Shown here one piece after another: positions 16,115 through 27,020 of a DNA stretch of 64,000 nt (within the stretch, counting starts at the first letter, position 1; each line of letters opens with the position of its first letter). This DNA comes from Opitutia bacterium (GTDB lineage Bacteria; Verrucomicrobiota; Verrucomicrobiia; Opitutales; Opitutaceae), in the NCBI GenBank assembly GCA_016217595.1, contig JACRHS010000010.1, positions 186,001 through 250,000 on the forward strand, in the 5' to 3' direction. The notes under the pieces were generated by a model. It was given only the letters and a program-made list of their open reading frames with translations. It had not been told where the DNA came from and searched no databases. The translations under genes and the position numbers were made by a program.

Positions 16115-17977
16115 TCAGAAGATGCCCGCGGCGCAGGCCCAGAAGAAGGCCACGCCGAGGAGGAACCAGTAAACGTAGGCGTGCAGACTGCCGCTGTGCA
16201 GCGTGCGGACGCCCATGCTGAGCATCCCCACCACCCCCGCCGTGCCGCGGATGATGACGCCTGCGAGCAGCACGCGATCGCAGAAATCGAGCACGAGCGC
16301 GAAACGCTGCTGCACCTTTCGCACGTAATAGAGGTACGCCTCGTCGATCCAGAGCTTGGAGGCCAGCAACGCGAAAAGGCCCGGCGCTTTGCGTTGGAGC
16401 GAATCTTCGGCAGCCGGCCGGTAGAGGAACCACGCCGCGCCCGCACCGACGGCGAGAATGCCGAGCGAAACAAGGAAAATGATCGTGTGCGCCTCGCCAT
16501 GCGCCTGCGGAATGAGCGTCAGCACGCCGCGGAAAGCCTGCGGTTGCGCCCAGCCGTAACCGGCGCAGATCGAACCGAGCGCGAGGAGGAGCAACGGCAC
16601 CGTCATCACTGCGCCGCTTTCGTGGGCATGTCCGGCGGCATCGCTCCGCGCCTCGCCGAGGAAAACGATCTTCCACATGCGCACCATGTAGAATGCCGTC
16701 AGAATTGCGGTGAACACGAGTACGCCGAAAACGGCGTGGTTTTTCTGCAACGCGAGGTAGAGGATCGCGTCCTTCGAGTAGAAACCGGAGAGGAACGGCA
16801 CGCCGACAATCGCCGCCACGCCGACAGTGAACGTCCAGAACGTGACCGGCATCCGCCGCCACAGCCCGCCCATCTTGAAAATATCCTGTTCGTGGTGGCA
16901 GCCGTGGATCACCGAACCCGAACCGAGGAAGAGCAACGCCTTGAAGAAGGCGTGCGTTGTCAGGTGGAACATCGCGGCGCCAACGCCGGCGGCGATGATC
17001 GCGCCTCCGTGGTCCTTAAGCGCCCCCAGCCCAAACGCCGCCACCATGAAGCCGAGTTGCGAGAGCGTGGAATAGGCCAGCACCTTCTTGATGTCGCGCT
17101 GGGCGATGGCGCAAAGCGCGGCGTAGAGCGCCGTGCCGGTGCCGACCCACATGATCACCGTCAGTGCTTGCGGCACCATCAACACCTGAATCCGGCACAG
17201 CATGTAGATGCCGGCGGCCACCATCGTCGCGGCGTGGATGAGCGCGGAGACCGGCGTCGGGCCTTCCATCGCGTCGGGCAACCAGACGTGCAGCGGCAAT
17301 TGCGCCGATTTGCCGACCGCGCCGCAGAAGAGCAGCAGCGGAATCGCGCGGCTGACCACCAGCGTGCCAGCCGAGCCCTTGGCTGCGAGCTCGGTCAGGT
17401 TGACCGTGTCGTTGAGCCAGTAGCACGCGAGAATACCGAGGAGAAAGCCGAAGTCGCCGACGCGATTGACGATGAAAGCCTTCTTCGCCGCGGCGGAGGC
17501 CGACGGCCGCTCGAACCAGTGCCCGATCAGAAGGTACGAGCTGAAGCCGACCAGCTCCCAGAAAATGAAAATCATGAACAAATTGTCGGCGAGCACGATG
17601 CCGCACATCGAAGCCATGAAGACCGACAGCCCGGCGAAATAGCGCGCGCGCGCCGGATCGTCGCTCATGTACCCGAGCGAGAAAACGTGGATGAGAAATC
17701 CGATGAAGCTCACCACGAAAAGCATCAGCGCCGCGAGGTCGTCGAATTTCACGCCCAGCGAAATCGTGAGCCTGCCGAGCTGCAGCCACTCCACCGACGC
17801 CGGGAAATCGCGATAGCCGCCGAAGATCAGCAGCGACGAGCAGCCGAGGATGCCGGCGGCCGCCGCGACGGAGACATAGGAGGCGAGCACGCCCTGCCGG
17901 CGCAGAAACAACGCGATCGCCGCCGCCGAGAGCAGCGGCAGCACAAGGACGAGAAGAGCGAGATGGGCGGGCGCCAT
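16115..17977 (-). CDS. nuoL: NADH-quinone oxidoreductase subunit L
   Basis: A 620-residue subunit, the distal antiporter-like module of complex I. Motifs seen include FWELVGFSSYLLIGHWFERPSA, KSAQLPLHVWLPDAMEGPTPVSALIHAATMVAAG and KKVLAYSTLSQLGFMVAAFG. The C-terminal part should contain the long lateral helix and last membrane anchor. It starts 6 bp after the nuoK stop on the same strand. Confidence 0.97.
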   Translation of the reverse strand: MAPAHLALLVLVLPLLSAAAIALFLRRQGVLASYVSVAAAAGILGCSSLLIFGGYRDFPASVEWLQLGRLTISLGVKFDDLAALMLFVVSFIGFLIHVFSLGYMSDDPARARYFAGLSVFMASMCGIVLADNLFMIFIFWELVGFSSYLLIGHWFERPSASAAAKKAFIVNRVGDFGFLLGILACYWLNDTVNLTELAAKGSAGTLVVSRAIPLLLFCGAVGKSAQLPLHVWLPDAMEGPTPVSALIHAATMVAAGIYMLCRIQVLMVPQALTVIMWVGTGTALYAALCAIAQRDIKKVLAYSTLSQLGFMVAAFGLGALKDHGGAIIAAGVGAAMFHLTTHAFFKALLFLGSGSVIHGCHHEQDIFKMGGLWRRMPVTFWTFTVGVAAIVGVPFLSGFYSKDAILYLALQKNHAVFGVLVFTAILTAFYMVRMWKIVFLGEARSDAAGHAHESGAVMTVPLLLLALGSICAGYGWAQPQAFRGVLTLIPQAHGEAHTIIFLVSLGILAVGAGAAWFLYRPAAEDSLQRKAPGLFALLASKLWIDEAYLYYVRKVQQRFALVLDFCDRVLLAGVIIRGTAGVVGMLSMGVRTLHSGSLHAYVYWFLLGVAFFWACAAGIF

Positions 17978-17983
17978 GGCGGG

Positions 17984-18289
17984 CTAGTGTTTCAACGCGT
18001 TGAGTTCATCGACCATCACCGTGCCGCGCCGGCGGAACAGCGCCACGATGATCGCCAGACCGACCGCCACCTCCACCGCGGCGATGGCCAGAATGAAGAG
18101 GACAAAAACATTGCCGTCCGGCGTGCCGTTGAAGCGGGAGAACGCGACCAGGCCGAGCGTCGAGGCGATGAGCATGAGTTCCAGGCTCATGAACAGCACG
18201 AGGGTGTTTTTGCGCAGCAACACGCCGCCAAACCCGATGGCAAACAGCAGCGCGCTCAGCGCCAGATAATGGTGGAGGCCGATGGTCAT
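17984..18289 (-). CDS. nuoK: NADH-quinone oxidoreductase subunit K
   Basis: A 101-residue subunit with three transmembrane helices; the [18 protein letters not shown] segment carries the conserved membrane glutamate (ELM), and a second acidic residue lies in [12 protein letters not shown]. Its start overlaps the nuoJ stop by 4 bp (ATGA), indicating translational coupling. Confidence 0.96.
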   Translation of the reverse strand: MTIGLHHYLALSALLFAIGFGGVLLRKNTLVLFMSLELMLIASTLGLVAFSRFNGTPDGNVFVLFILAIAAVEVAVGLAIIVALFRRRGTVMVDELNALKH

Positions 18290-18810
18290 GGGGAGGCGGG
18301 CGGAGTCTGCTCTTCGCGGGGTTTCTTGCTAATCACGATCACGCCGAGCATCGCGATCAGCAGCAGGAAGCCGATAATCTGCACGGGCAACAGGTACGTG
18401 GTGAAGAGTTGCGCGGCGTAGTACTTGAGGGAAAAGCCAAAGCTCGGCGCCGCGGTGACGACCGGCTCCGGCAGGTGCGCCCGCGCGAGCGTTGCGGCGA
18501 CGCCCGCGAGCAGCACGGCAAACCCTATTGCGCTCGCGCCGAGGTTGAGCCAGCCGGGCGTCCGCTTCGCCCCGCCCTGCATGTCGAGCAGCATCACGAC
18601 AAAGAGGAACAGCGCCGCGACCGCGCCGGCGTACACCAGCAGCAGCAGTGCGGCCAGCAGGTAGGCGTCGAGCAACACGAACAAGCCCGCCAGCCCCATT
18701 AGGCTGAGCAGCAGGCAGAGCGCGGCGGCCACGGTGTTGCGGTTGAGCACCACGCCCAACGCGCCGCCAGCCGTCAACGCAGCGAAGAAGTAGAAGATCA
18801 GTTCGGCCAT
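18286..18810 (-). CDS. nuoJ: NADH-quinone oxidoreductase subunit J
   Basis: A 174-residue subunit with five predicted helices. The third helix, with [21 protein letters not shown], is the pi-bulge helix typical of NuoJ. The C-terminal tail is charged and Pro-rich ([13 protein letters not shown]). It lies between nuoI and nuoK, overlapping the latter by 4 bp. Confidence 0.95.
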   Translation of the reverse strand: MAELIFYFFAALTAGGALGVVLNRNTVAAALCLLLSLMGLAGLFVLLDAYLLAALLLLVYAGAVAALFLFVVMLLDMQGGAKRTPGWLNLGASAIGFAVLLAGVAATLARAHLPEPVVTAAPSFGFSLKYYAAQLFTTYLLPVQIIGFLLLIAMLGVIVISKKPREEQTPPASP

Positions 18811-18832
18811 GGCAGGGGCAAAGGTTGGCGGC

Positions 18833-19378
18833 TCAATGATGGGCGCCGCCGGCGGACTCGGCGGCCTTTTTCTTGTCCCACTTGTAATGGGCGTCGGGTC
18901 GCGTGCCGCCCAACGCGTAGAGTTTCTCCTTGTTGTTCACCATCTCGGCGCGGGAGTAGCCGGTCATCGAGTACTGGTTCTGGAGGAAGATCGCCTCCTC
19001 GGGGCAGACTTCCTGGCAGAGGCCGCAGTAGATGCAGCGCAGCATGTCGATTTCGAACTCCTGCGGCGCTTTTTCGACGTGCGTGCGTTCGGGCTGGTCG
19101 GCCGGCACCGCGCCGGGCGTGATGCGGATGGCTTTCGGCGGGCAGACGAATTCGCAGAGCTGACAGGAAACGCACTTCTCGCGGCCGTGCGGATCCTTCA
19201 CCAGCGCCGGCACGCCGCGGTAACCCGGCGGGATCGCCGGCCGCTGCTCGGGATATTCGAGCGTCTCCTTCGGCCGCAGCAGGTGCTTGAAGGTCGTCCA
19301 CAAGCCCGCGGCCACCTGCGGCAGGTACGTGCGCTCGGCGAAGGTCAGCGGTTTGCGGTGGAGAGTGATGACAGCCAT
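18833..19378 (-). CDS. nuoI: NADH-quinone oxidoreductase subunit I
   Basis: A 181-residue ferredoxin-like subunit that carries clusters N6a and N6b between the peripheral arm and the quinone site. Two 4Fe-4S motifs are visible: CVSCQLCEFVCP and CIYCGLCQEVCP. The N-terminal segment before the clusters forms the membrane-associated part. It is 27 bp downstream of nuoH in the operon. Confidence 0.97.
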   Translation of the reverse strand: MAVITLHRKPLTFAERTYLPQVAAGLWTTFKHLLRPKETLEYPEQRPAIPPGYRGVPALVKDPHGREKCVSCQLCEFVCPPKAIRITPGAVPADQPERTHVEKAPQEFEIDMLRCIYCGLCQEVCPEEAIFLQNQYSMTGYSRAEMVNNKEKLYALGGTRPDAHYKWDKKKAAESAGGAHH

Positions 19379-19405
19379 CGGAGTTTTCGATTAAAGGCTT
19401 TCGAT

Positions 19406-20569
19406 TTAGAAGGCGTGGATGGCTCCGATCACGAGCAGGTAGAACAACAGGTTGCCGATCGCGAGCGGCAGCAGCTTCTGCCAGCCGATCTTCATCACCT
19501 GATCGTAACGGAAACGCGGCACGGTCCAGCGCACCCACATGAAGAAGAAAATCATCGCGAGCACCTTCACGAGGAAGATGACGACGGAGAGCGCGCCGAC
19601 CACCACCGGCCAGTCCTGGAGATGCAGCCAGCCCGTCAGCGTTGCGAGCGGGAGCCACGGCAGGGGATTCCAGCCGCCGAAGAACAGCAGCACGAACACC
19701 GCCGAGCCGACGACCATGTGCGAATACTCCGCCACGAAGAAGAGCGACCACTTGAACGAGCCGTACTCGGTGTGGAATCCGCCCACGAGATCCGCCTCGG
19801 ACTCGATCATGTCGAACGGCAGCCGGTTTGTCTCGGCAAACAGCGCCACAAGGAAAATCAACGCCGACACCGGCATCAGGAAAATAAACCACATGCCGCC
19901 CATCAGCCCCGGCTGGCTCTGAAACTCCACCACCCGCGCCAGACTGAGCGTGGCGTCCGTGCCCGGCGCGTTGACCCAGAGAAACACCGGGAGCACCGAG
20001 AGCGTGAGCGACAATTCGTACGAGACCAGTTGCGCCGACGCGCGCACGCTGCCGAGGAACGGGTACTTCGAGTTCGACGCCCAGCCCGCCAGAATCATCG
20101 AGTAGATGCCGAGCGACGCCACGGCGAAGATCGCGAGGATGCCGACATCGACGTTGGCCAGCATGAGCGGCACGACCTGCCCGGCGCGGTCGAGATACGC
20201 GCCGAACGGCACCACCGTCACCGTCGTGAACGCCGGCACGAGGCCGACGAGCGGCGCGAGCATGAAGTAGAATTTTTTCACGTGCCCGGGCAGCGGGTCT
20301 TCCTTGAAGAGCAGCTTGCCGCCGTCGGCCATGAGATTGAACACGCCGAGGCGTTGCAGGAACCGCCCGACAAATGGCACGTAGGCGAACCACGGTACGA
20401 TGGCGCGGTTGGGACCGTACCGCCCCTGAATCCACGCCGACACTTTGCGCTCGGCCATCGACGAAGCGCCGGCGATGGGGAAGATCACCAAAATGACCGC
20501 GAAGCCTTTCAGGATGCTGAGAAGCAGATCCTGCACGGCGGGGGGAATGTGGCAGATAAGGTCACACAT
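19406..20569 (-). CDS. nuoH: NADH-quinone oxidoreductase subunit H
   Basis: A 387-residue membrane subunit with about eight helices that lines the quinone chamber. Conserved stretches include AERKVSAWIQGRYGPNRA, KFYFMLAPLVGLVPAF, ETNRLPFDMIESEADLVGGFHTEYGSFKW and FFFMWVRWTVPRFRYDQVMKIGWQKLLPL. The ATG at 20569 (MCDLICHIP) is chosen because the frame upstream lies within nuoG. It starts 11 bp after the nuoG stop. Confidence 0.97.
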   Translation of the reverse strand: MCDLICHIPPAVQDLLLSILKGFAVILVIFPIAGASSMAERKVSAWIQGRYGPNRAIVPWFAYVPFVGRFLQRLGVFNLMADGGKLLFKEDPLPGHVKKFYFMLAPLVGLVPAFTTVTVVPFGAYLDRAGQVVPLMLANVDVGILAIFAVASLGIYSMILAGWASNSKYPFLGSVRASAQLVSYELSLTLSVLPVFLWVNAPGTDATLSLARVVEFQSQPGLMGGMWFIFLMPVSALIFLVALFAETNRLPFDMIESEADLVGGFHTEYGSFKWSLFFVAEYSHMVVGSAVFVLLFFGGWNPLPWLPLATLTGWLHLQDWPVVVGALSVVIFLVKVLAMIFFFMWVRWTVPRFRYDQVMKIGWQKLLPLAIGNLLFYLLVIGAIHAF

Positions 20570-20580
20570 GGCGCGGCGGG

Positions 20581-22275
20581 CTAGGTGGCGGCGGCCGGTT
20601 GAAAGTGGAGCGATGCGCCCTCGCCGAAGCGAAGGCCGGCCCACGGTTTGCTGTCGAGCGGCAAGCCCTCGTCGGGAATGCCCGCGAAACTGACCGACGC
20701 CAGCGCCGGGATTTCCGCGGCGAGCGCGGGCCACAACGTCGTCGCCGTCTCGCCGAGCTTCGGACCGCCCACGGCGACGAGCAGCCGGGCGAGCGTCGCG
20801 AGATCGTCGCTCACGCCGGCCGGACCGGGCACGGCCGTAACGAATTTCTGGAGGCGGAACTGCTGGTTGATAAACGCGCCGCTCTTCTCGAACACTGTCA
20901 GCGCCGGCAACACGACCTGGGCGGCGGCGCTCGTGGCGTTGGCGTGCGTGCCGAGATAGATCACGCGAACTTTCGCGAGCTGCGCGGCGGTGAGGCCGGC
21001 GGCGGCGAGGTCTTCGTTGACGGCGAGCACCGTCGTGACTTTGCCGGCATCGATGGCCGCGGCGAGTTCGCCGAGCTGCGGGCCCGGCAGCGCTTTGATC
21101 AAACCGGTAACGAGCGCGCCGCGGGTGTTGGGATTGCGGTCGGTCGAAAGGAGAATTCCGTCGCCCTCCCCTGCCCGGCCGACGATCCACGCGGGCGCTT
21201 TGAGCGCAGCGGCGAGTTTGCGGGTGAGGAACTGTTCATCAACAGAACTGCGGCCCGAGCCAACGACCGCGACGGCGCTGGCAGCGGATTTCAGCAACTC
21301 GGCGGCGGCGGCGAGCGCGGCGTCAAGCGTCGCGGACTGGCCGGCGGCGAGCGCGGCAGTCAGGCGATTCTCGGCGCGGACTTGTTTGTAGAGTTCGCGG
21401 CCGCTGTCGGGCATCCAGGTGTCGTTCACCGCGTCGTTGCGCCGCGGCGTGATGCGGTAGATGACGCCCTCGCGCGACCACACGGTGGTGTTCACCCCGA
21501 CGCTCGATTCCGTGTCGATGCTCGGCGTCTGCTTGAGGAACCAGACGCGCATCTTGAAGCGGAAATCCACGCTGGTGAGCGCGCCCACCGGGCAGATGTC
21601 GACGGTGTTGAGCGAGTAGTTGTTCTCCAGCCGGCGGCCGGGATAGCAGGTGAGCGTCGAGTAGCTGCCGCGGTCGACAAAGCCGAGCACGTCGTCTTTG
21701 GCCACCTCTTTGCTGAACCGGATGCAACGCGAACAGAGCACGCAGCGCTCGTCGTCGAGCATGACGCGCGGCCCGAGCAGCGTGCGCTTCGGCTTCACAT
21801 TTTTCTGCTCGATGAACCGCGAATAGCCGCGGCCGTAGGCGGTGGCCTGCTCCTGGAGTTTGCACTCGCCGGCCTGGTCGCAGATCGGGCAATCGAGCGG
21901 GTGGTTGATGAGGAGAAATTCCATCACGCCCTCGCGGCACTCGCGGACCAGCGGAGTGTTGGTGCGGATGTGCAGCCCGGGCGCGGCGTTGGTGAAGCAG
22001 GCGATCACCGGCTTAGGCATCCAGTTGACCTTCTGCTTGCCGCTGGCGGGGTCCATGACCGGCTGCTTGGTCGCGGGATCGAACGCCAGCATGCCCATTT
22101 CGACGAGACACATCCGGCAGTTGCCCGCCACGCTCAGCTTCGGGTGGTAGCAATAATGCGGGATGTCGATGCCGAGCAGGCGGGCGGCCTCGATCATGTT
22201 CGTGCCCTTGGGCACGGCGATTTCCCGGCCGTCGATGGTGACGGTGATGAGGTCGGTCTGGGCGGGCTGGGTCAT
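20581..22275 (-). CDS. nuoG: NADH-quinone oxidoreductase subunit G
   Basis: A 564-residue iron-sulfur subunit. The N-terminal 2Fe-2S domain contains HYCYHPKLSVAGNCRMC, followed by the His/Cys region HPLDCPICDQAGECKLQ (N5) and CVLCSRCIRFSKEV with a later CPVGAL (N4). The rest is a shortened molybdopterin-oxidoreductase-like domain that probably has no Mo cofactor, with many Ala-rich segments. It is somewhat shorter than E. coli NuoG (908). It lies between nuoF and nuoH. Confidence 0.95.
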   Translation of the reverse strand: MTQPAQTDLITVTIDGREIAVPKGTNMIEAARLLGIDIPHYCYHPKLSVAGNCRMCLVEMGMLAFDPATKQPVMDPASGKQKVNWMPKPVIACFTNAAPGLHIRTNTPLVRECREGVMEFLLINHPLDCPICDQAGECKLQEQATAYGRGYSRFIEQKNVKPKRTLLGPRVMLDDERCVLCSRCIRFSKEVAKDDVLGFVDRGSYSTLTCYPGRRLENNYSLNTVDICPVGALTSVDFRFKMRVWFLKQTPSIDTESSVGVNTTVWSREGVIYRITPRRNDAVNDTWMPDSGRELYKQVRAENRLTAALAAGQSATLDAALAAAAELLKSAASAVAVVGSGRSSVDEQFLTRKLAAALKAPAWIVGRAGEGDGILLSTDRNPNTRGALVTGLIKALPGPQLGELAAAIDAGKVTTVLAVNEDLAAAGLTAAQLAKVRVIYLGTHANATSAAAQVVLPALTVFEKSGAFINQQFRLQKFVTAVPGPAGVSDDLATLARLLVAVGGPKLGETATTLWPALAAEIPALASVSFAGIPDEGLPLDSKPWAGLRFGEGASLHFQPAAAT

Positions 22276-22300
22276 CGGAATGGGAGAATGGGCGCGGGCA

Positions 22301-23653
<1,353 letters not shown>

Positions 23654-23701
23654 GGAGGGAGTTTCGATTCGCGATTTAAGTTTTTCGGTTCCGGGCGCGT
23701 G

Positions 23702-24193
23702 TCACTTGGTCCGCGCCGCGGCCTCGGCCTTGATCTGGGCGGCGAGCGCGCGGGCCTTGGCGCAATCGACTTTCTCGTGCAGGTCGTCGTCGATCATCAC
23801 CGCCGGGCCGCTGCCGCAACTGGCGAGGCACTCGACGAACTCGATGGTCACCTCGCCGTCGGGCGAAATCGCGCCGCGCTGCGTGGCGAACTCTTTTTCA
23901 AATTCCTCGCACGTGCGATAGCCGCCGTTGAGCGCGCAGGAGAGCGTGCGGCAGACTTTGATGTGCCGGCGACCGACCGGGTGCTGCCGGAACATCGGGT
24001 AAAACGTCACCACCTCGTAAACGTTGATCGGCTGGAGTTCGAGCTTGGCCGCGATCCACTCGATGGCCTCCCGGGAGATGTAGCCCTGCTCCTCCTGCAC
24101 GAGGTGCAGCAGCGGCAACACCGCACTCCGTTTCACCGGATAGTGCGTGATGACCTCGTCGATGCGTTGGAGGGTCTCAGGCTTGAGGTTCAT
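23702..24193 (-). CDS. nuoE: NADH-quinone oxidoreductase subunit E
   Basis: A 163-residue thioredoxin-like subunit that carries the 2Fe-2S cluster N1a, with CRTLSC and, about 36 residues later, CLASC as ligands. It pairs with NuoF in the dehydrogenase module. It lies after a 120-bp spacer from nuoD that contains an inverted-repeat element (24213-24299). Confidence 0.96.
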   Translation of the reverse strand: MNLKPETLQRIDEVITHYPVKRSAVLPLLHLVQEEQGYISREAIEWIAAKLELQPINVYEVVTFYPMFRQHPVGRRHIKVCRTLSCALNGGYRTCEEFEKEFATQRGAISPDGEVTIEFVECLASCGSGPAVMIDDDLHEKVDCAKARALAAQIKAEAAARTK

Positions 24194-24212
24194 TAAGACA
24201 AAAAGGCGGTTT

Positions 24213-24299
24213 CACCACGAAACACACGAAAGGCACGAAAAGAACCCTGCGCTGGAGTAGGACGGTTTTTCATTCGTGTATTTCGTGTGTTTCGTGGTG
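24213..24299. repeat. Inverted-repeat element in the nuoD-nuoE spacer
   Basis: CACCACGAAACACACGAAA (24213-24231) and its exact reverse complement TTTCGTGTGTTTCGTGGTG (24281-24299) enclose 49 bp. The element fills most of the 120-bp spacer inside the nuo operon. Related sequence occurs in the purM-purF spacer (53305-53359) and as single arms at about 43439, 44676, 45098, 46005 and 46396. In an mRNA it would form a long stem. Confidence 0.85.
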
Positions 24300-24313
24300 G
24301 CTGAAAAGGTTCT

Positions 24314-25552
24314 TCACCGGTCGCATTCGCCCATGACGAAGTCGAACGAGCCGAGGATCGAAACGACGTCGGCCACGAGCGCACCGGCGCAGATTTTGGG
24401 CAGGATCGAGAGGTTGCAGAACGACGGACTGCGGATCTTCAACCGCCACGGCACGCCGCCGCCCTTCGACACGACATAGAAGCCGAGAATGCCCTTCGGG
24501 TTTTCCGCCTCGAAGTACGCCTCGCCCGGCGGAATCTGCGGGCCCTCGGTCACAATCATGAAGTTGTTGATAAGCTCTTCCATGCTCGTGAGCACTTTAT
24601 CCTTCGGCGGCGCAAAAATCTTGCGGGCGTCCTTCGCGTACCAGTCGCCGCCCGGGAAGCGGGCGATGGCCTGCTTGATGATGCGCACGCTCTGTTTCAT
24701 CTCCTCGCCGCGCACGGCGTAGCGGTCGTAGCAATCGCCTTTAACGCCCACCGGCACGTCGAAGTCGTACTGCTCATAGCCGCTGTACGGGCGGTCCTTG
24801 CGCAGATCGAGCGGCACGCCGGAGCCGCGCAGATTCGGCCCGGTGAGGCCGTACGCGATGGCGTCTTCCTTCGAGATGACGCCGACGCCGTCGGTGCGGT
24901 CGAGGAAGATCTTGTTGCGCGAGAGCATCCCGAGCACTTCGTCGAGAATCGGGAGGAACTGGTCGCAAAACGCGTTCACGCGGTCGGTCCAGCCTTCGGG
25001 CACATCGCGCGCCACGCCGCCGATGCGGGTGTAGCTGTTGGTGAAGCGCGCGCCGGTGAGCTCCTCGAAGAGCCGGTAAAGTTTTTCGCGTTCGGTGAAC
25101 GTGTAGAGGAAGATCGTCCACGCGCCCACATCGATGCCGAAGGCGCCGAGGCCCATCAGGTGCGACGAGATGCGCGCGAGCTCGGCGGAGATCACGCGGA
25201 TCGCCTGACAACGCGGCGGCACGGTGAGGCCCGCGAGCTGCTCGACGGCCAGCGCGTAAGCGACGTTGTTGGCCAGCGGCGCGAGATAATCCAACCGGTC
25301 CGTGTACGGCACGAACTGGTTGTAAGTCATGTTCTCGGCGATCTTCTCGTCGCCGCGGTGCAAATACCCGATCACCGGATCGGCCTTCACCACGGTCTCG
25401 CCGTCGATCTCCATCTGGAGCCGCAACACGCCGTGGGTCGAGGGATGCGACGGTCCCATCGAGAGCGACATCTTCTCGGTGGGCAGCTCCGCCGAGGCCG
25501 CGGCGCCGGCGGTCTTGGCGGCGTTGTCGGGAAAAGTGTAGGCGTTGCTCAT
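24314..25552 (-). CDS. nuoD: NADH-quinone oxidoreductase subunit D
   Basis: A 412-residue subunit related to the large subunit of NiFe hydrogenases, which forms the quinone site with NuoB. Segments seen are MSLSMGPSHPSTHGVLRLQ, GYLHRGDEKIAENMTYNQ and a C-terminal GSFDFVMGECDR. The ATG at 25552 (MSNAYTF) overlaps the nuoC stop by 4 bp; an upstream frame up to 25834 is only nuoC read in another frame. Confidence 0.97.
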   Translation of the reverse strand: MSNAYTFPDNAAKTAGAAASAELPTEKMSLSMGPSHPSTHGVLRLQMEIDGETVVKADPVIGYLHRGDEKIAENMTYNQFVPYTDRLDYLAPLANNVAYALAVEQLAGLTVPPRCQAIRVISAELARISSHLMGLGAFGIDVGAWTIFLYTFTEREKLYRLFEELTGARFTNSYTRIGGVARDVPEGWTDRVNAFCDQFLPILDEVLGMLSRNKIFLDRTDGVGVISKEDAIAYGLTGPNLRGSGVPLDLRKDRPYSGYEQYDFDVPVGVKGDCYDRYAVRGEEMKQSVRIIKQAIARFPGGDWYAKDARKIFAPPKDKVLTSMEELINNFMIVTEGPQIPPGEAYFEAENPKGILGFYVVSKGGGVPWRLKIRSPSFCNLSILPKICAGALVADVVSILGSFDFVMGECDR

Positions 25553-26175
25553 GCGTCGGGTTTTTCGCGGCGTTCGTTCCAGCTCTCGTCTTTCGCGCGG
25601 GGCTCGGCCTCGCCGAGGTTGAGCTCGCCGGTGGTGGCCACAAACGGCCCGCCGGCCATCGGCGCAGCGATCACCTTGGTCGGAATTTCCGCCGCGATCT
25701 CCGCGTCGGGCAGCTCGGTCGGCAGACCGGCGAGCGGGAATTCTTTGCGCAGCGGATGATAGGGATAACCGTCCCACATCAAGATGCGACGGAGGTCGGC
25801 ATGCCCGGGGAACGTGATGCCGAACATGTCCCAAATTTCGCGCTCGTGCCAGTCGGCCGCGGGCCAGAGCGGCGTGGTCGACGGCATGGCGGGCTCGGCA
25901 TCGTCGGCGCAGTGGGCCGCGACGCGGAAATAGCCGTGCGCCGTCAGCGAAAACAAATGCCAGACCACGGTGAACCGCGGCGTCGCCCCGGGGCCGCCGT
26001 CGACCGCGGTGAGATCGGCGAGATGCGCGAAACCGAACTCATCGCGCAGGGTTTTCAACAGCGCGCCGGCCTCGTCCGCCGGGATGTTGACTGCGGGATG
26101 GTCGGCGCTGGCGCGCAGCGTGAGACGCGGGAAACGCGTCTGCAACGCGGGAAGAATAGCGGTGGGCGCGGGCAT
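25549..26175 (-). CDS. nuoC: NADH-quinone oxidoreductase subunit C
   Basis: A 208-residue subunit (30-kDa family). The C-terminal signature WHEREIWDMFGITFPGH followed by LRRILMWDGYPYHPLRKEFPL is diagnostic. After it come about 40 residues of acidic tail that are variable in the family. The ATG at 26175 (MPAPTAIL) lies 8 bp after nuoB's stop. It is translationally coupled to nuoD. Confidence 0.95.
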   Translation of the reverse strand: MPAPTAILPALQTRFPRLTLRASADHPAVNIPADEAGALLKTLRDEFGFAHLADLTAVDGGPGATPRFTVVWHLFSLTAHGYFRVAAHCADDAEPAMPSTTPLWPAADWHEREIWDMFGITFPGHADLRRILMWDGYPYHPLRKEFPLAGLPTELPDAEIAAEIPTKVIAAPMAGGPFVATTGELNLGEAEPRAKDESWNERREKPDA

Positions 26176-26183
26176 GGCGGCGT

Positions 26184-26696
26184 TCAGGTGCGTTGGAAGA
26201 GCCGCTGGGCGGCGGGCTCGCGTTTCACTTTTTCCTGCAACCGAATCAGCGCATCGAGCAACGCCTCGGGCCGCGGAGGGCAGCCGCTCACATAAACGTC
26301 GACGGGGATTATTCGGTCCACGCCTTGCAGCGTCGCATAACTGCGGTACATGCCGCCGGAGCTGGCGCACGCGCCCATGGCGATCACCCATTTCGGCGCG
26401 GGCATCTGGTCATATATGCGGCGGACTTGCGGTGCCATCTTATAGGTAACGGTACCTGCGACGATCATGCAGTCGGCCTGCCGCGGAGAAAATCGCATGA
26501 CTTCCGCGCCGAAGCGCGCGATGTCGAACCGGCTGGCGGCGACGCCCATCAGCTCGATGGCGCAACACGCGAGGCCCATGGGCATTGGCCACATGGAATT
26601 GGTGCGAATCCAATTAATCACCGAGTCCAGCCGCGAGACAATGACATCGCCCTCGATCTTGCGGTCGTAGTTCAGCTCGGTGTGCGCGGAGACCAT
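26184..26696 (-). CDS. nuoB: NADH-quinone oxidoreductase subunit B
   Basis: A 170-residue subunit that holds cluster N2 at the quinone site. The ligands lie in [25 protein letters not shown] and [12 protein letters not shown]. The ATG at 26696 (MVSAHTEL) is preferred; a frame open to 26735 lies upstream. It is the first gene of this nuo operon. nuoA, which usually precedes it, does not fit in the 219 bp before the tRNA gene and is absent here. Confidence 0.96.
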   Translation of the reverse strand: MVSAHTELNYDRKIEGDVIVSRLDSVINWIRTNSMWPMPMGLACCAIELMGVAASRFDIARFGAEVMRFSPRQADCMIVAGTVTYKMAPQVRRIYDQMPAPKWVIAMGACASSGGMYRSYATLQGVDRIIPVDVYVSGCPPRPEALLDALIRLQEKVKREPAAQRLFQRT

Positions 26697-26701
26697 GGTG
26701 A

Positions 26702-26766
26702 GTAGCGAAAGTGCTACAGGCGGGTGCCAGCGCAAGCTACCAGCGGGGTGTTCGCCTGCAAGTAGC
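26702..26766. repeat. Inverted repeats in the nuo operon leader
   Basis: Several short GTAGC/GCTAC arms are nested just upstream of nuoB, for example GTAGC at 26702 with GCTAC at 26713, and GCTACAGGCG with the reverse complement of CGCCTGCAAGTAGC at 26753-26766. They could form alternative stems in the 5' leader of the nuo mRNA. No known riboswitch class is recognised. Confidence 0.4.
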
Positions 26767-26915
26767 TTTTCTGATCCCGTCCATCGATTTCCAGCAAAGC
26801 CGCCTAATGCGGCGTATGCGGCGGATTTTCCGTTGACCCGCGCAAACGCATCGCCCTTATCTCTGCCCTTTGTGCTTGGGCCCGGCGTTCAGAGCGCCAC
26901 CGACGCACAACACTC

Positions 26916-27005
<90 letters not shown>

Positions 27006-27020
27006 GTTTTCGGTTGGCAG

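Noticed and set aside
14240-18421. A 4.2-kb open frame on the plus strand antisense to nuoL-nuoN
   Set aside because: It lies opposite well-conserved nuo genes and translates to His/Arg/Glu-rich sequence with no domain; long antisense frames are expected at this GC content.
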